Below are positions 41,293-49,647 of a DNA stretch of 64,000 nucleotides, piece after piece (within the stretch, counting starts at the first letter, position 1; each line of letters starts with the position of its first letter). The translations under genes were made by a program, and so were the position numbers. Location of the stretch: the NCBI RefSeq assembly GCF_001792775.2, contig NZ_MLGE02000010.1, positions 23,452-87,451 of the forward strand, given 5' to 3'. A model generated the notes under the pieces. That model saw only the letters and a list, made by a program, of their open reading frames with translations. It was not told where the DNA came from and ran no database searches. Source of the stretch: Staphylococcus pseudintermedius. GTDB taxonomy: Bacteria > Bacillota > Bacilli > Staphylococcales > Staphylococcaceae.

Positions 41293-42096
41293 ATGACACT
41301 TTTCTACCTTGGTCCTAAAGGTACTTTTTCATATTTAGCAGCTTTGAAATTACAATCTCAGACAAATCAAAAAGAACAATTGGTCGAACGTTCTAATTTG
41401 TATGAAGTGATGTCATCCTTACAAAAAGACCCGTCAGCGAGTGCAATTGTGCCGATTGAAAATTCTATTGAAGGTACGATTAATGTGATTGCCGACTCAC
41501 TTATCGAACAAAATTTTGTCATCATTGAAGAAATATTTTTAGATATCGCCTTTGCACTGTACGGTTTACCAAATCAATCGTTCAAAGATATTCAGCGTGT
41601 CTATTCTATCAGCCCAGCGATTAGTCAGACACAAAAGTTTATTCATGAACAACAATTTGACTATGATTATACGACGAGCACTGTCGCATCACTCGAAAAA
41701 ATTGATGCCACAACTGGTGCGATTGCCCCTCTCGGAAGTGGAGAAATGTATGGATATGAGGCACTCGCGACACACATCGAGGATTATCCTCATAATATGA
41801 CGCGTTTTCTCGTTTTAAAACATGCTTCTGAAGTGACAAATCAAAGTGGATCCGAATGTTTATTAGTCATTACACCGACAGAAGATAAACCAGGTCTCCT
41901 TGCGAGTATTTTGAACACGTTTGCGATGTTTCAAGTCAATTTAAAATGGATAGAGTCTCGACCACTCAAAACACAATTAGGCATGTATCGCTTTTTCGTT
42001 CAAGCCGAATGCCCAGATACAACAGTGTTAAACAAAATATTAACGATATTAGAGACTCTTGATTTCAAAATTAAAAATTTAGGCCGTTTTCATTAA
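41293..42096 (+). CDS. pheA: Prephenate dehydratase
   Basis: Converts prephenate to phenylpyruvate in phenylalanine synthesis. PDT domain (about 1-180) with LGPKGTFSYLAA and PIENSIEGTINVIAD; C-terminal ACT regulatory domain (about 195-265) with GLLASILNTFAMFQVNLKWIESRP, the phenylalanine-binding ESRP motif. Length 267. It follows nos and is probably in the same transcript; in S. aureus this gene is called pdt. Confidence 0.95.
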   Translation: MTLFYLGPKGTFSYLAALKLQSQTNQKEQLVERSNLYEVMSSLQKDPSASAIVPIENSIEGTINVIADSLIEQNFVIIEEIFLDIAFALYGLPNQSFKDIQRVYSISPAISQTQKFIHEQQFDYDYTTSTVASLEKIDATTGAIAPLGSGEMYGYEALATHIEDYPHNMTRFLVLKHASEVTNQSGSECLLVITPTEDKPGLLASILNTFAMFQVNLKWIESRPLKTQLGMYRFFVQAECPDTTVLNKILTILETLDFKIKNLGRFH

Positions 42097-42107
42097 TAAT
42101 TGTTGAA

Positions 42108-42144
42108 GAAGGGGATGGGATAACTTAATGTCCCATCCCCCTTC
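42108..42144. terminator. Hairpin between convergent pheA and the beta-helix gene
   Basis: GAAGGGGATGGGA (42108-42120) pairs with TCCCATCCCCCTTC (42131-42144). No strong T run on either side. It ends 5 bases before the stop codon of the minus-strand gene and may serve both. Confidence 0.7.
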
Positions 42145-42148
42145 CTAG

Positions 42149-43255
42149 TTACTCACTTTTATCTGTGATGAATGCTGTGACATGCTTTTGATTCCATTGA
42201 GGTGAATGTTCATTATTTAAAATGGCAATGTCATGTACACCTGTTAATTGCGCGACTTGATGTCCGCCCATAAATGTATTGCCTATCACGTTGACATCGG
42301 TATGGGGTGCATCATGGTGACTTCGAATGTGCAGGACATCTTTAGCCCCGTTATTCACAAAGTCATTGTGCATTACATACAAACCGTCGCCTCCTTGTTT
42401 ACCTTCATGATTTCCTTCTAAAGTCACTGCATTTTTACCTTGATGTACACCTAAATAACGAATCCCACCTGTACAGTTTAAAAACAGATTATGCTGAATA
42501 AAGATATTTTTACCCTTTAATGGCGTTAGCGCATAATCTTGCGTATCTTCAAAAACATTATGTTGAATAATGATATTTTCATAAAAACGATCGAAGCGTG
42601 TCGCGTGTGAACCTATTGCACGATTCCAACTTTGCATATCTCCTTCAAACGAATTACCAAAATAACAATGTTCGATGACCGCATTTTTCGTAATCGTGCC
42701 ATCATTGACACCAAATTTTGGAAAGGCGCCTTCAACAAATAAATCTAATTGTACCGCTTCTGAAAACCAACGTTCACCAGTCACATCATAAAATCCAACA
42801 AAATTGCAATGATGGACGTGCAAACCGTCGAGCCCACAAGCATCTATCCCATGACCTCCTACAACATTTTTAATTGTTAAATGACAAACTTCAATTTCTT
42901 GTGCATGTCCTAAACACATTGCTGTATTATTGTAAGGGTAATGGACGCCATTCATATTCCAAATGCCGCCTTGAATTTTAATGTGACTGTTGCCATTGTA
43001 TCCGTAATAGCGTTTTAAACTTGTGCCGTTTTTCAACAATGCATCTTTTCCAGTCCTTAACATTTGTGCATCTGGGTCTAATATGAGCGTCGTTCCTTCA
43101 TAAATCTTTAATGCTTTTGCGATATGATAAGTACCGCTAGGAATGTAGACAGTAATCGGTCCTTTTTGAGCTTGGTTGAGCGCACGCTGTATGCCCCAAG
43201 TATCTAACAATCGATTCTGGCCTTTTGCACCAAAATCTAAAACATTTATTTTCAT
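42149..43255 (-). CDS. Right-handed parallel beta-helix (pectate-lyase-like) protein
   Basis: A 368-residue protein starting MKINVLDFGAKG, the usual opening of the pectate lyase / GH28-like superfamily, with repeating short strands (IKNVVGGHGIDACGLDGLHVHHCNF, NIIIQHNVFEDTQDYAL, NIFIQHNLFLNCTGGI) that make a right-handed parallel beta-helix. No signal peptide, so it is probably cytoplasmic. Substrate unknown; a carbohydrate-active role is the family-based guess. It is transcribed divergently from the pncA-like gene, 80 bases from it. Confidence 0.8.
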   Translation of the reverse strand: MKINVLDFGAKGQNRLLDTWGIQRALNQAQKGPITVYIPSGTYHIAKALKIYEGTTLILDPDAQMLRTGKDALLKNGTSLKRYYGYNGNSHIKIQGGIWNMNGVHYPYNNTAMCLGHAQEIEVCHLTIKNVVGGHGIDACGLDGLHVHHCNFVGFYDVTGERWFSEAVQLDLFVEGAFPKFGVNDGTITKNAVIEHCYFGNSFEGDMQSWNRAIGSHATRFDRFYENIIIQHNVFEDTQDYALTPLKGKNIFIQHNLFLNCTGGIRYLGVHQGKNAVTLEGNHEGKQGGDGLYVMHNDFVNNGAKDVLHIRSHHDAPHTDVNVIGNTFMGGHQVAQLTGVHDIAILNNEHSPQWNQKHVTAFITDKSE

Positions 43256-43335
43256 ATACGTGCCTTCCTTTCGCGATTAAGTTATACTTATTATACTGTT
43301 GTTTAATCTTTATACCACTTTTAGGAGAGAATGAA

Positions 43336-43887
43336 ATGTCAAATAAAGCTTTAGTTGTTGTTGATTATTCGTATGATTTTGTTGCAGACGATGGTAAACT
43401 GACTTGTGGTGCGGCTGGTCAAGCTATTGAGCCGTACATTGTGGAACGTATAAAAGCATACCACGAAGCACAAGAAAATATTTTTTTCATGATGGATTTA
43501 CATTTTGAAGATGATCCTTACCATCCTGAGACAAAATGTTTCCCACCACACAATATTAAAGGCACAAAAGGTCGTGAATTGTATGGTGAAGTGAAAGCAT
43601 TATATGATACGATAAAAGATAGCGCACATGTTTATTTTATAGATAAACGCCGTTACGATTCATTTTACGGCACCCCTTTAGATAGTATGTTACGCGAACG
43701 CCAAGTCGACACTATTGAAATTGTCGGCGTGTGTACAGATATTTGTGTCTTACACACTGCGATTAGCGCATACAATTTAAATTATCAATTAATTATCCCT
43801 AAAAAAGGTGTAGCGACATTTAATGAAGCTGGACACCAATGGGCACTCACACATTTTAAAACGACATTGGGCGCTCAGGTAGAATAA
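43336..43887 (+). CDS. pncA: Isochorismatase-family cysteine hydrolase, probable nicotinamidase
   Basis: Deamidates nicotinamide to nicotinate. Catalytic triad D10 (VVVDYSYDF), K104 (FIDKRRYDSF) and C137 (GVCTDICVLHTA with the cis-peptide before the active site), and a metal site with D54, H56 and H72. Length 183. The frame is open from 43225 but AGGAGAG (43323-43329) points to ATG 43336. A role in NAD salvage with PncB and NadE is consistent with its position; some relatives act on other amides. Confidence 0.87.
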   Translation: MSNKALVVVDYSYDFVADDGKLTCGAAGQAIEPYIVERIKAYHEAQENIFFMMDLHFEDDPYHPETKCFPPHNIKGTKGRELYGEVKALYDTIKDSAHVYFIDKRRYDSFYGTPLDSMLRERQVDTIEIVGVCTDICVLHTAISAYNLNYQLIIPKKGVATFNEAGHQWALTHFKTTLGAQVE

Positions 43888-43947
43888 TTGCTATTCGCCG
43901 TGCTAAAATAGAACTGAAATTTATAATATGAATAAGGAGATTTAATA

Positions 43948-44871
43948 ATGACAACTTATATTTTTGGTCATCAAAACCCAGACACTGATGCCATTTCTTC
44001 GGCAATCATAATGGCAGATTTCGAACAACAACATGGAAACAAGGAAGCTAAAGCATTTCGTATTGGTGAGTTAGGTCCTGAAACTCAATATGCGTTAGAT
44101 TATTTCAACGTAGAAGTTCCAGAATTCTTAACAGATGACTTAACTGGGCAAGACGTCATTTTAGTTGACCATAATGAGTTTCAACAAAGCGCTCACAACA
44201 TTGAAAAAGCGAATATTCGACATGTCATTGATCATCACAGAATCGCGAATTTTGAAACAGCAGGTCCGCTTTATTACCGTTCGGAGCCTGTGGGCTGTAC
44301 AGCAACGATTTTGTACAAAATGTATAATGAGCGCAACTATGAAATTCGTCCTGAGATTGCAGGTTTAATGGTATCTGCAATTATTTCAGACAGTTTATTA
44401 TTCAAATCCCCAACATGTACACAACAAGATATTGATGCAGCACAAGCACTCGCTAAAATCGCTAATGTCGATTTACAAACATACGGTTTAGAGATGTTAA
44501 AAGCTGGTGCTTCTACAACAAATAAAACAGAAGACGAATTATTAAATACAGATGCAAAATCATTCAGTATGGGGGACTACACAGTTCGTATCGCACAAGT
44601 GAACAGTGTGGATGTCGAAGAAGTGTTTGCACGTCAAGAAGCGCTTGAAAATGCAATGAATAAAGCAAGTGCTGAAAATAGTTACGACACATTTATTCTT
44701 GTCGTTACAGACATTATTAATAGCGACTCAAAAATTCTTGTCGTTGGTGCAGAACAAGAGAAAATTGCTCAAGCATTCAACACAACATTAGACAATCACA
44801 CAGCATTTTTGCCAGGCGTTGTTTCTCGTAAAAAACAAATTGTACCACCGATTACAGAAGCATTATCATAA
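43948..44871 (+). CDS. ppaC: Manganese-dependent inorganic pyrophosphatase
   Basis: Family II (DHH) pyrophosphatase that hydrolyses pyrophosphate and drives biosynthetic reactions. N-terminal DHH domain with GHQNPDTDAISSA, VDHNEFQQ and the signature DHHRIANF; C-terminal DHHA2 domain ending PGVVSRKKQIVPPI. Length 307 (309 in S. aureus). Good ribosome-binding site AAGGAG. The GNAT gene follows 29 bases later. Confidence 0.97.
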   Translation: MTTYIFGHQNPDTDAISSAIIMADFEQQHGNKEAKAFRIGELGPETQYALDYFNVEVPEFLTDDLTGQDVILVDHNEFQQSAHNIEKANIRHVIDHHRIANFETAGPLYYRSEPVGCTATILYKMYNERNYEIRPEIAGLMVSAIISDSLLFKSPTCTQQDIDAAQALAKIANVDLQTYGLEMLKAGASTTNKTEDELLNTDAKSFSMGDYTVRIAQVNSVDVEEVFARQEALENAMNKASAENSYDTFILVVTDIINSDSKILVVGAEQEKIAQAFNTTLDNHTAFLPGVVSRKKQIVPPITEALS

Positions 44872-44900
44872 TTTAAAAATATAAACAAAGGTGTGATAAC

Positions 44901-45182
44901 ATGTCTGAAAATGTGAAAGCAGGACATCATAAATTCTATTACGGTGAAACTGAAAATAGACCCGACGCACAAATTCTATTTTCTTACTATGACACAAATG
45001 TGATCGATGTTTATAGTACTTATGTCAGTCCTTCTTTACGCGGTGGCGGTGTGGCAAAACAATTGTTTGATGCTGTCATTGAAAAAGCGAAAAATGAAAA
45101 TTTAAAAATTATTCCATCTTGCAGTTATGTTGCGCATCAATTCGAACGTGATGCATCACTCGCACCATATCGAGCGGAATAA
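44901..45182 (+). CDS. Small GNAT-family N-acetyltransferase (NATD1/YjdJ-like)
   Basis: A 93-residue minimal acetyl-CoA-binding protein with the pantetheine motif VSPSLRGGGVAKQLFDAV and IIPSCSYVAHQFER near the C-terminus, as in the NATD1/YjdJ family. The acceptor is unknown. It is in an apparent operon with ppaC. Confidence 0.88.
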   Translation: MSENVKAGHHKFYYGETENRPDAQILFSYYDTNVIDVYSTYVSPSLRGGGVAKQLFDAVIEKAKNENLKIIPSCSYVAHQFERDASLAPYRAE

Positions 45183-45198
45183 AAAGATGACTTGAAGT

Positions 45199-45232
45199 CG
45201 AGGCACAATCCAACGTGTCTCGATTCTTTTTT
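45199..45232 (+). terminator. Terminator after the ppaC/GNAT operon
   Basis: CGAGGCAC (45199-45206) pairs with GTGTCTCG (45215-45222), one G-T pair, followed by ATTCTTTTTT. Confidence 0.8.
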
Positions 45233-45451
45233 GACCACAATCGCGATACCGTCAATTTAAGATTGTATTTAAACTGTTTTTGAACATGATTGCAATACGA
45301 GTATCCTATTGCGTATGAATTTTAACTGAGTATGTTACAATCATACATAATGAAGCGTTACATGTACGATAGCAATAAATGCAACATCAACTGACTTTAC
45401 CCTATTTGAACTGATCAAAGACATTTGATTATTTGAAAGGAGCATTTCCTA

Positions 45452-46831
45452 TTGAATCCATTTCACACACAATTCAATGCAACACAACGTTATTTTCAAT
45501 CACATGCGACACGTTCGCTCAAATCACGTAAAAAAGCTTTAAAACAGTTAGCTAAACAAATTAAACTGCATGAACAAGAGATTTTCGATGCACTCAAACA
45601 AGATTTAAATAAAAATGAAGTTGAAGCATTTGGCACAGAAATAGGTTATACGTTAAATAACATTCGCTATATACGTAAAAACCTATCAAAATGGGCAAAA
45701 TCGCAAGCGGTCGACACACCCTTTTTTCTTTTTCCAGCCAAAAGCTTTATTGTCAACGAACCTTTAGGCACAGTTTTAATTATCGGACCTTTTAATTACC
45801 CATTTCAATTAATTTTTGAACCTTTAATTGGGGCCATCGCTGCAGGTAACACTGCCATTGTGAAGCCATCCGAACTAACGCCAAATGTTGCTGCTGTCAT
45901 TGAAAAAATTATTACAGAGACATTTGACCCAGAATATGTTGCTGTCGCTCAAGGTGGTGCCGAAACGATTCAATCTTTATTGGAACTGCCATTTGATCAC
46001 ATTTTCTTCACAGGCAGTCAAAAGGTCGGCAAAATCGTATACGAAGCAGCGGCAAAACAACTGATTCCTGTGACACTCGAACTCGGCGGTAAGTCACCTA
46101 CCATTATTGATAGAACTGCCAACTTAAAAGTCGCAAGTGAACGAATCTGTTTTGGTAAATTTATGAATGCCGGTCAAACGTGTGTCGCGCCGGATTATGT
46201 CCTTATTGATGAAACGATTAAGGCTGATTTTATTGAAGCACTAACTACGACGATTCGTGAATTTTATGGTACCCACCCGATTGACAGTGAAGATTTAGGT
46301 CGTATTGTTAATGATCGCCACTTTGACCGTTTAGCACAACTTCTAACAGCACATCAATCGAACATCATTGTCGGTGGCGAAACAGCAGCAGAGCAACGAT
46401 ACATTGCGCCAACGTTACTCGATCGTGTTCAAGCGGATGACCCGATAATGCAAGAGGAAATCTTCGGACCTATTTTACCAATTTTGACATACCGTGATTT
46501 TGACGAAGCTATCGCATATGTCCAATCGAAACCAAAGCCATTATCGCTTTACTTATTCAGTGAAGATGAAAATGCCACAACACGCGTTTTGAATGAACTG
46601 TCATTCGGCAGTGGTGCGATTAACGATACGATTTTACAATTAGCCAATCCGAAACTTCCTTTTGGCGGGGTTGGCGCTTCAGGTATTGGCCGTTATCATG
46701 GCAAATATTCATTCGAAACATTTTCACATCAAAAACCATACATTTTCAAAACGACAAAGTTAGAAACAGGCTTATTGTTTCCGCCGTATAAAGGGAAACT
46801 CGGCTACATGAAAAAGCTGTTTAAGAAATAA
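45452..46831 (+). CDS. Aldehyde dehydrogenase family protein
   Basis: NAD(P)-dependent aldehyde dehydrogenase of the class 3 type (459 residues, same length as the S. aureus homologue). Catalytic Cys in NAGQTCVAPDYVL and Glu in LELGGKSPTI; the cofactor loop is FFTGSQKVGKIV. It begins with a TTG codon at 45452, well spaced from AAAGGAGC (45436-45443); no ATG exists between the ribosome-binding site and the conserved region, so the TTG start is likely real. Substrate probably a fatty or aromatic aldehyde. Confidence 0.9.
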   Translation: MNPFHTQFNATQRYFQSHATRSLKSRKKALKQLAKQIKLHEQEIFDALKQDLNKNEVEAFGTEIGYTLNNIRYIRKNLSKWAKSQAVDTPFFLFPAKSFIVNEPLGTVLIIGPFNYPFQLIFEPLIGAIAAGNTAIVKPSELTPNVAAVIEKIITETFDPEYVAVAQGGAETIQSLLELPFDHIFFTGSQKVGKIVYEAAAKQLIPVTLELGGKSPTIIDRTANLKVASERICFGKFMNAGQTCVAPDYVLIDETIKADFIEALTTTIREFYGTHPIDSEDLGRIVNDRHFDRLAQLLTAHQSNIIVGGETAAEQRYIAPTLLDRVQADDPIMQEEIFGPILPILTYRDFDEAIAYVQSKPKPLSLYLFSEDENATTRVLNELSFGSGAINDTILQLANPKLPFGGVGASGIGRYHGKYSFETFSHQKPYIFKTTKLETGLLFPPYKGKLGYMKKLFKK

Positions 46832-46877
46832 AGGTATCTATTTTTCCCCTTCAATTATGTCAAACTTTAGCTCAAAA

Positions 46878-46920
46878 GAAAAAGGCTTGGGCAATTATTT
46901 AAAAATGCCTGAGCCTTTTC
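46878..46920. terminator. Bidirectional terminator between aldehyde dehydrogenase and lactonase genes
   Basis: AAAAGGCTTGGGCA pairs with TGCCTGAGCCTTTT around an AT-rich loop, with A and T runs on both sides. The converging genes end at 46831 and 46938. Confidence 0.85.
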
Positions 46921-46937
46921 ATTATTTTTCTACATGA

Positions 46938-47987
46938 TTATAAGTGTGTTTCGTCCAAAAACTTCACACAAACGCCTTCTGGAGCTGTTTGTTGATTGTC
47001 CGTTTTAGTTAATCGACCTGTATCGAGATCACGTTTAAATACGACCACTTCTGAATTTTCTTCTTGATGCGCCGCTACAAGGTAAGCATCATCTTCTGTA
47101 ATATTAAAATCTCTTGGGAATGCGCCACCACTTGAAACGATGTCGACTAATTCAAGTTTGGCACCGTCTTCTAATAATTTGAAAATAGCAATACTGTCGT
47201 GTCCACGGTTACTTACATATAAGAAACGTTGATCATGTGATAAACGGACTGCAGCTAACTTTGTAGGTAACAGAAAATCTTCAGGAATCGTTAAGTGACG
47301 CTCTAATTCCGTAAAACTACCATCTTCATATACCATCACAACAACAGTATTTGACAATTCATTAACGACGTAAGCATAACGTCCAGTTTTATGATAAGCA
47401 ATATGTCTAGGTCCGTCACCTGGTTCCAATGCTGTTCTGTGTGCTACTTCTAAGCCTTGGTCACCATAATGATATGTCACGAGTAAGTCAGCACCTAAAT
47501 CAACAGCAACCACATATTTGTGCTCAGGTGTGACATCTAAATAATGCACATGTGACTGCTCTTGTCTATCTACATTAGGACCATGTGGGTATTCGTGAAT
47601 CACTTCTTCTATTAAGCGGGTAATGCGGTTATTTGCAGCATCAAGTTCATAAATACGGGCCACCCCATCACCATAAACCGCTTCAAAAACATACTTTCCA
47701 TCTGGTGATACTGCGACATAACAGCCCGAACCTTTAAAGGACTCCAATGATTCCCCTGTTTTTTCAAGGCTACCATCTTGTTTAATTTTAAATGTGGCTA
47801 AACCAGCGTTTTTATCATTTTTCGTAATTCCGATTAATGTATCTTCATGTTGGATAAGATATGTTGAGGCATTCAATTCGTATCCTGTTTCAACCGTTTC
47901 AATACGTCCTAATTGTTCATCTAATTCAAAGCGATAAATTCCTTTACCGTCTTTTTTTGTATAAGAACCAATATAACCTTTTACCAT
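46938..47987 (-). CDS. pgl: Lactonase-family beta-propeller protein (6-phosphogluconolactonase-like)
   Basis: Seven-bladed propeller of the YkgB/Pgl family that may hydrolyse 6-phosphogluconolactone in the pentose phosphate pathway. Conserved stretches include YIGSYTKKDGKGIY, DPGPHGPNVDRQEQSHVHY-like (here EYPHGPNVDRQEQSHVHYLD) and GDGPRHIAYHKTGRYAYVVNEL. The first ATG (47996) directly adjoins GGAGGG, so ATG 47987 (MVKGYIG) is the better start; 349 residues. The exact reaction is family inference. Confidence 0.85.
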   Translation of the reverse strand: MVKGYIGSYTKKDGKGIYRFELDEQLGRIETVETGYELNASTYLIQHEDTLIGITKNDKNAGLATFKIKQDGSLEKTGESLESFKGSGCYVAVSPDGKYVFEAVYGDGVARIYELDAANNRITRLIEEVIHEYPHGPNVDRQEQSHVHYLDVTPEHKYVVAVDLGADLLVTYHYGDQGLEVAHRTALEPGDGPRHIAYHKTGRYAYVVNELSNTVVVMVYEDGSFTELERHLTIPEDFLLPTKLAAVRLSHDQRFLYVSNRGHDSIAIFKLLEDGAKLELVDIVSSGGAFPRDFNITEDDAYLVAAHQEENSEVVVFKRDLDTGRLTKTDNQQTAPEGVCVKFLDETHL

Positions 47988-48171
47988 GGCATGCATCCCT
48001 CCATTTTCTTACGCCTATTTTACCAAATTTTGATGATGAGACACACGAGAAACGTTTCATATCTCGCTTCACCTTGACAATAAAAAAAGCGAGATTGAAA
48101 TCTAATCCTCTCATAGACTTCATATCCCCGCTCTCAGTTCTCAAAATCATAAAAATGGTTACGCTTCAAAA

Positions 48172-48196
48172 GACGCTTTTATCGTTTTAAAAGCGA
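48172..48196 (-). terminator. Short terminator hairpin after the 57-residue membrane protein gene
   Basis: CGCTTTT (48174-48180) pairs with AAAAGCG (48189-48195), loop 8; on the minus strand followed by TCTTTTG. Confidence 0.55.
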
Positions 48197-48205
48197 ATGT
48201 TACTT

Positions 48206-48379
48206 TTAACCTTGGTTCGCTTCGATATCAGCAATAATTTCTTTCGTTTTGCTTTCGATTTCTTCAAAGTCTTTTTTAAATACATATGTCAACACTGCTA
48301 AACCAACACCTACAACGCCAGTAATCACTAGTGTTGAAACGAATAAAAATTTAAATAATCCCTTAATGAAATTCCACAT
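48206..48379 (-). CDS. Small single-pass membrane protein (57 residues)
   Basis: A 57-residue ORF below the usual length cut-off. ATG 48379 is preceded by AGAGGTGAAG. It begins MWNFIKGLFKF, continues with one hydrophobic segment (about 8-33, LFVSTLVITGVVGVGLAVL) and ends in a charged helical tail (YVFKKDFEEIESKTKEI). Strong coding look: good ribosome-binding site, terminator, membrane-plus-charged-tail design. Similar small YtxH-like proteins are widespread in staphylococci; function unknown. Confidence 0.75.
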   Translation of the reverse strand: MWNFIKGLFKFLFVSTLVITGVVGVGLAVLTYVFKKDFEEIESKTKEIIADIEANQG

Positions 48380-48545
48380 AACTCTTCACCTCTAAATTAT
48401 TGATGTTACAATTATCATACCATAAAAATACAACATCATTAAACTTATACCCTAATCTCGACTTTATTAATCAGAAATCAATTCAAATTTTAAAGCCAAT
48501 ATGTTACATTATCAATATAAAGAATAATGAAAGAGGGCTCTTAAA

Positions 48546-48935
48546 ATGCCATATATATCATTAGTAAGTTCATGGAAAAACAATGATATTGATAAAATTG
48601 AGGATATGCTAGATGATCGTGTCGCTGCATATTATGTGAATGAACTCGGAGAACCACAGTCACTCACAAAATCAAATGTCATCGATATGTTGCGAAAACG
48701 TATGAATCAGATTTCCAAAATGAAAGATACACAATGGAATTTTGAGATGATTCATCGTGCACAAATCAACGACGATCAAATGATTATATTTTATGTATAC
48801 TCCGTAGAAAATCCAGATTATCCAAAAACAACGAAAACACTTGTTGCCATAACATTTGGAGACACGCAATCACTCAACCATCGTATTAAAACGATTTACA
48901 TCACAACAAATGTCACAGAAATCCACTCAACATAA
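48546..48935 (+). CDS. Small protein of possible NTF2-like fold
   Basis: A 129-residue soluble protein. The N-terminal pattern ISLVSSWKNNDIDKIEDMLDDRVAAYYVNELGE and the later beta-strand-rich half resemble SnoaL/NTF2-like proteins, but no catalytic residues can be assigned. Start ATG 48546 has AAAGAGGG upstream. A long terminator-like hairpin lies at 49153-49199. Confidence 0.6.
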   Translation: MPYISLVSSWKNNDIDKIEDMLDDRVAAYYVNELGEPQSLTKSNVIDMLRKRMNQISKMKDTQWNFEMIHRAQINDDQMIIFYVYSVENPDYPKTTKTLVAITFGDTQSLNHRIKTIYITTNVTEIHST

Positions 48936-49152
48936 CGCCATCATTGAATGCTTGACGCCATCACTTCAAACTGTATTTATCTGAATAAGGTGAGTGCAAG
49001 ACGTATACATCAGACCTCCTTTCAATCACGATGCAGTTCAGCAATTGGATCTTTCACATGCACAACATCTCTTTCTCACTTCATTTCATTGGCGTAAATT
49101 GGACTGAAAGCGCGACGATACACAGGATTTTCAGTTATCGTTCAACATGTTA

Positions 49153-49199
49153 AAGTGGGACGGCCCCATCTTTTGAAGGGAGATTTCTGCCCCACTTTT
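49153..49199 (+). terminator. GGGAC-type hairpin
   Basis: AAAGTGGG (49153-49160) pairs with CCCCACTTT (49191-49199), enclosing GACGGCCCC and GGGAGATTTCTG; followed by TGTTG. Probably a terminator of the upstream gene, although 220 bases away. Confidence 0.55.
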
Positions 49200-49516
49200 G
49201 TTGTGACACACACGGGTTCATTCATAAAAAAGAACCGAGATACGTACCATACCTCAGTTCCCTCAAGTAAATATCCTTATTGACTTCTCACTGTAACCTA
49301 CTCATATCGAAATTATTTCATTTCGTTCTCGTTTTTGCTCGTGTGTTATTTATATTTAAAACCTATACGAAACGCTTTCATATACGCATCGTGTTATCGT
49401 GTATGCATGTTAAACTTATTCGTAAAAACTTCAAAACAGCAGTTATTTGGTGAAATTTCTATAGAACCAACGCTTAGCTTTAAAATAGTATTCCCACATA
49501 TACTTCCCCCCTATTG

Positions 49517-49565
49517 ATTTAATATACTTTTCGAATTGTTATAATGATAAAATAAGTATATTAAA
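49517..49565 (+). promoter_or_regulatory. 12-bp inverted repeat flanking a probable -10 region upstream of the C45 gene
   Basis: TTTAATATACTT (about 49517-49528) and AAGTATATTAAA (about 49554-49565) are perfect inverted copies separated by about 25 bases that contain TTATAATGATAAAAT. The gene starts at 49648, about 80 bases further on. The arrangement looks like an operator pair around a promoter. Confidence 0.5.
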
Positions 49566-49647
49566 ATAGTGTATGAATTACCATTAAGGAAATATTACAA
49601 CCTATTAACAAATTATGTTATACAGATGTCAGAAAGGATGAATACAC

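Larger units (their letters stand above)
48936..49647. other. Gene-free stretch of about 710 bp before the C45 gene
   Basis: Holds a hairpin at 49153-49199 and a long inverted repeat at 49517-49565 near the promoter of the downstream gene. A 60-codon frame at 49335-49517 has no ribosome-binding site and is not accepted. No palindromic element copy is clear, although GGATTTTCAGTTATCG near 49122 resembles a fragment. Confidence 0.5.

Noticed and set aside
49335..49517. A 60-codon plus-strand frame before the C45 gene
   Set aside because: No ribosome-binding site, and it ends inside the AT-rich inverted-repeat region.
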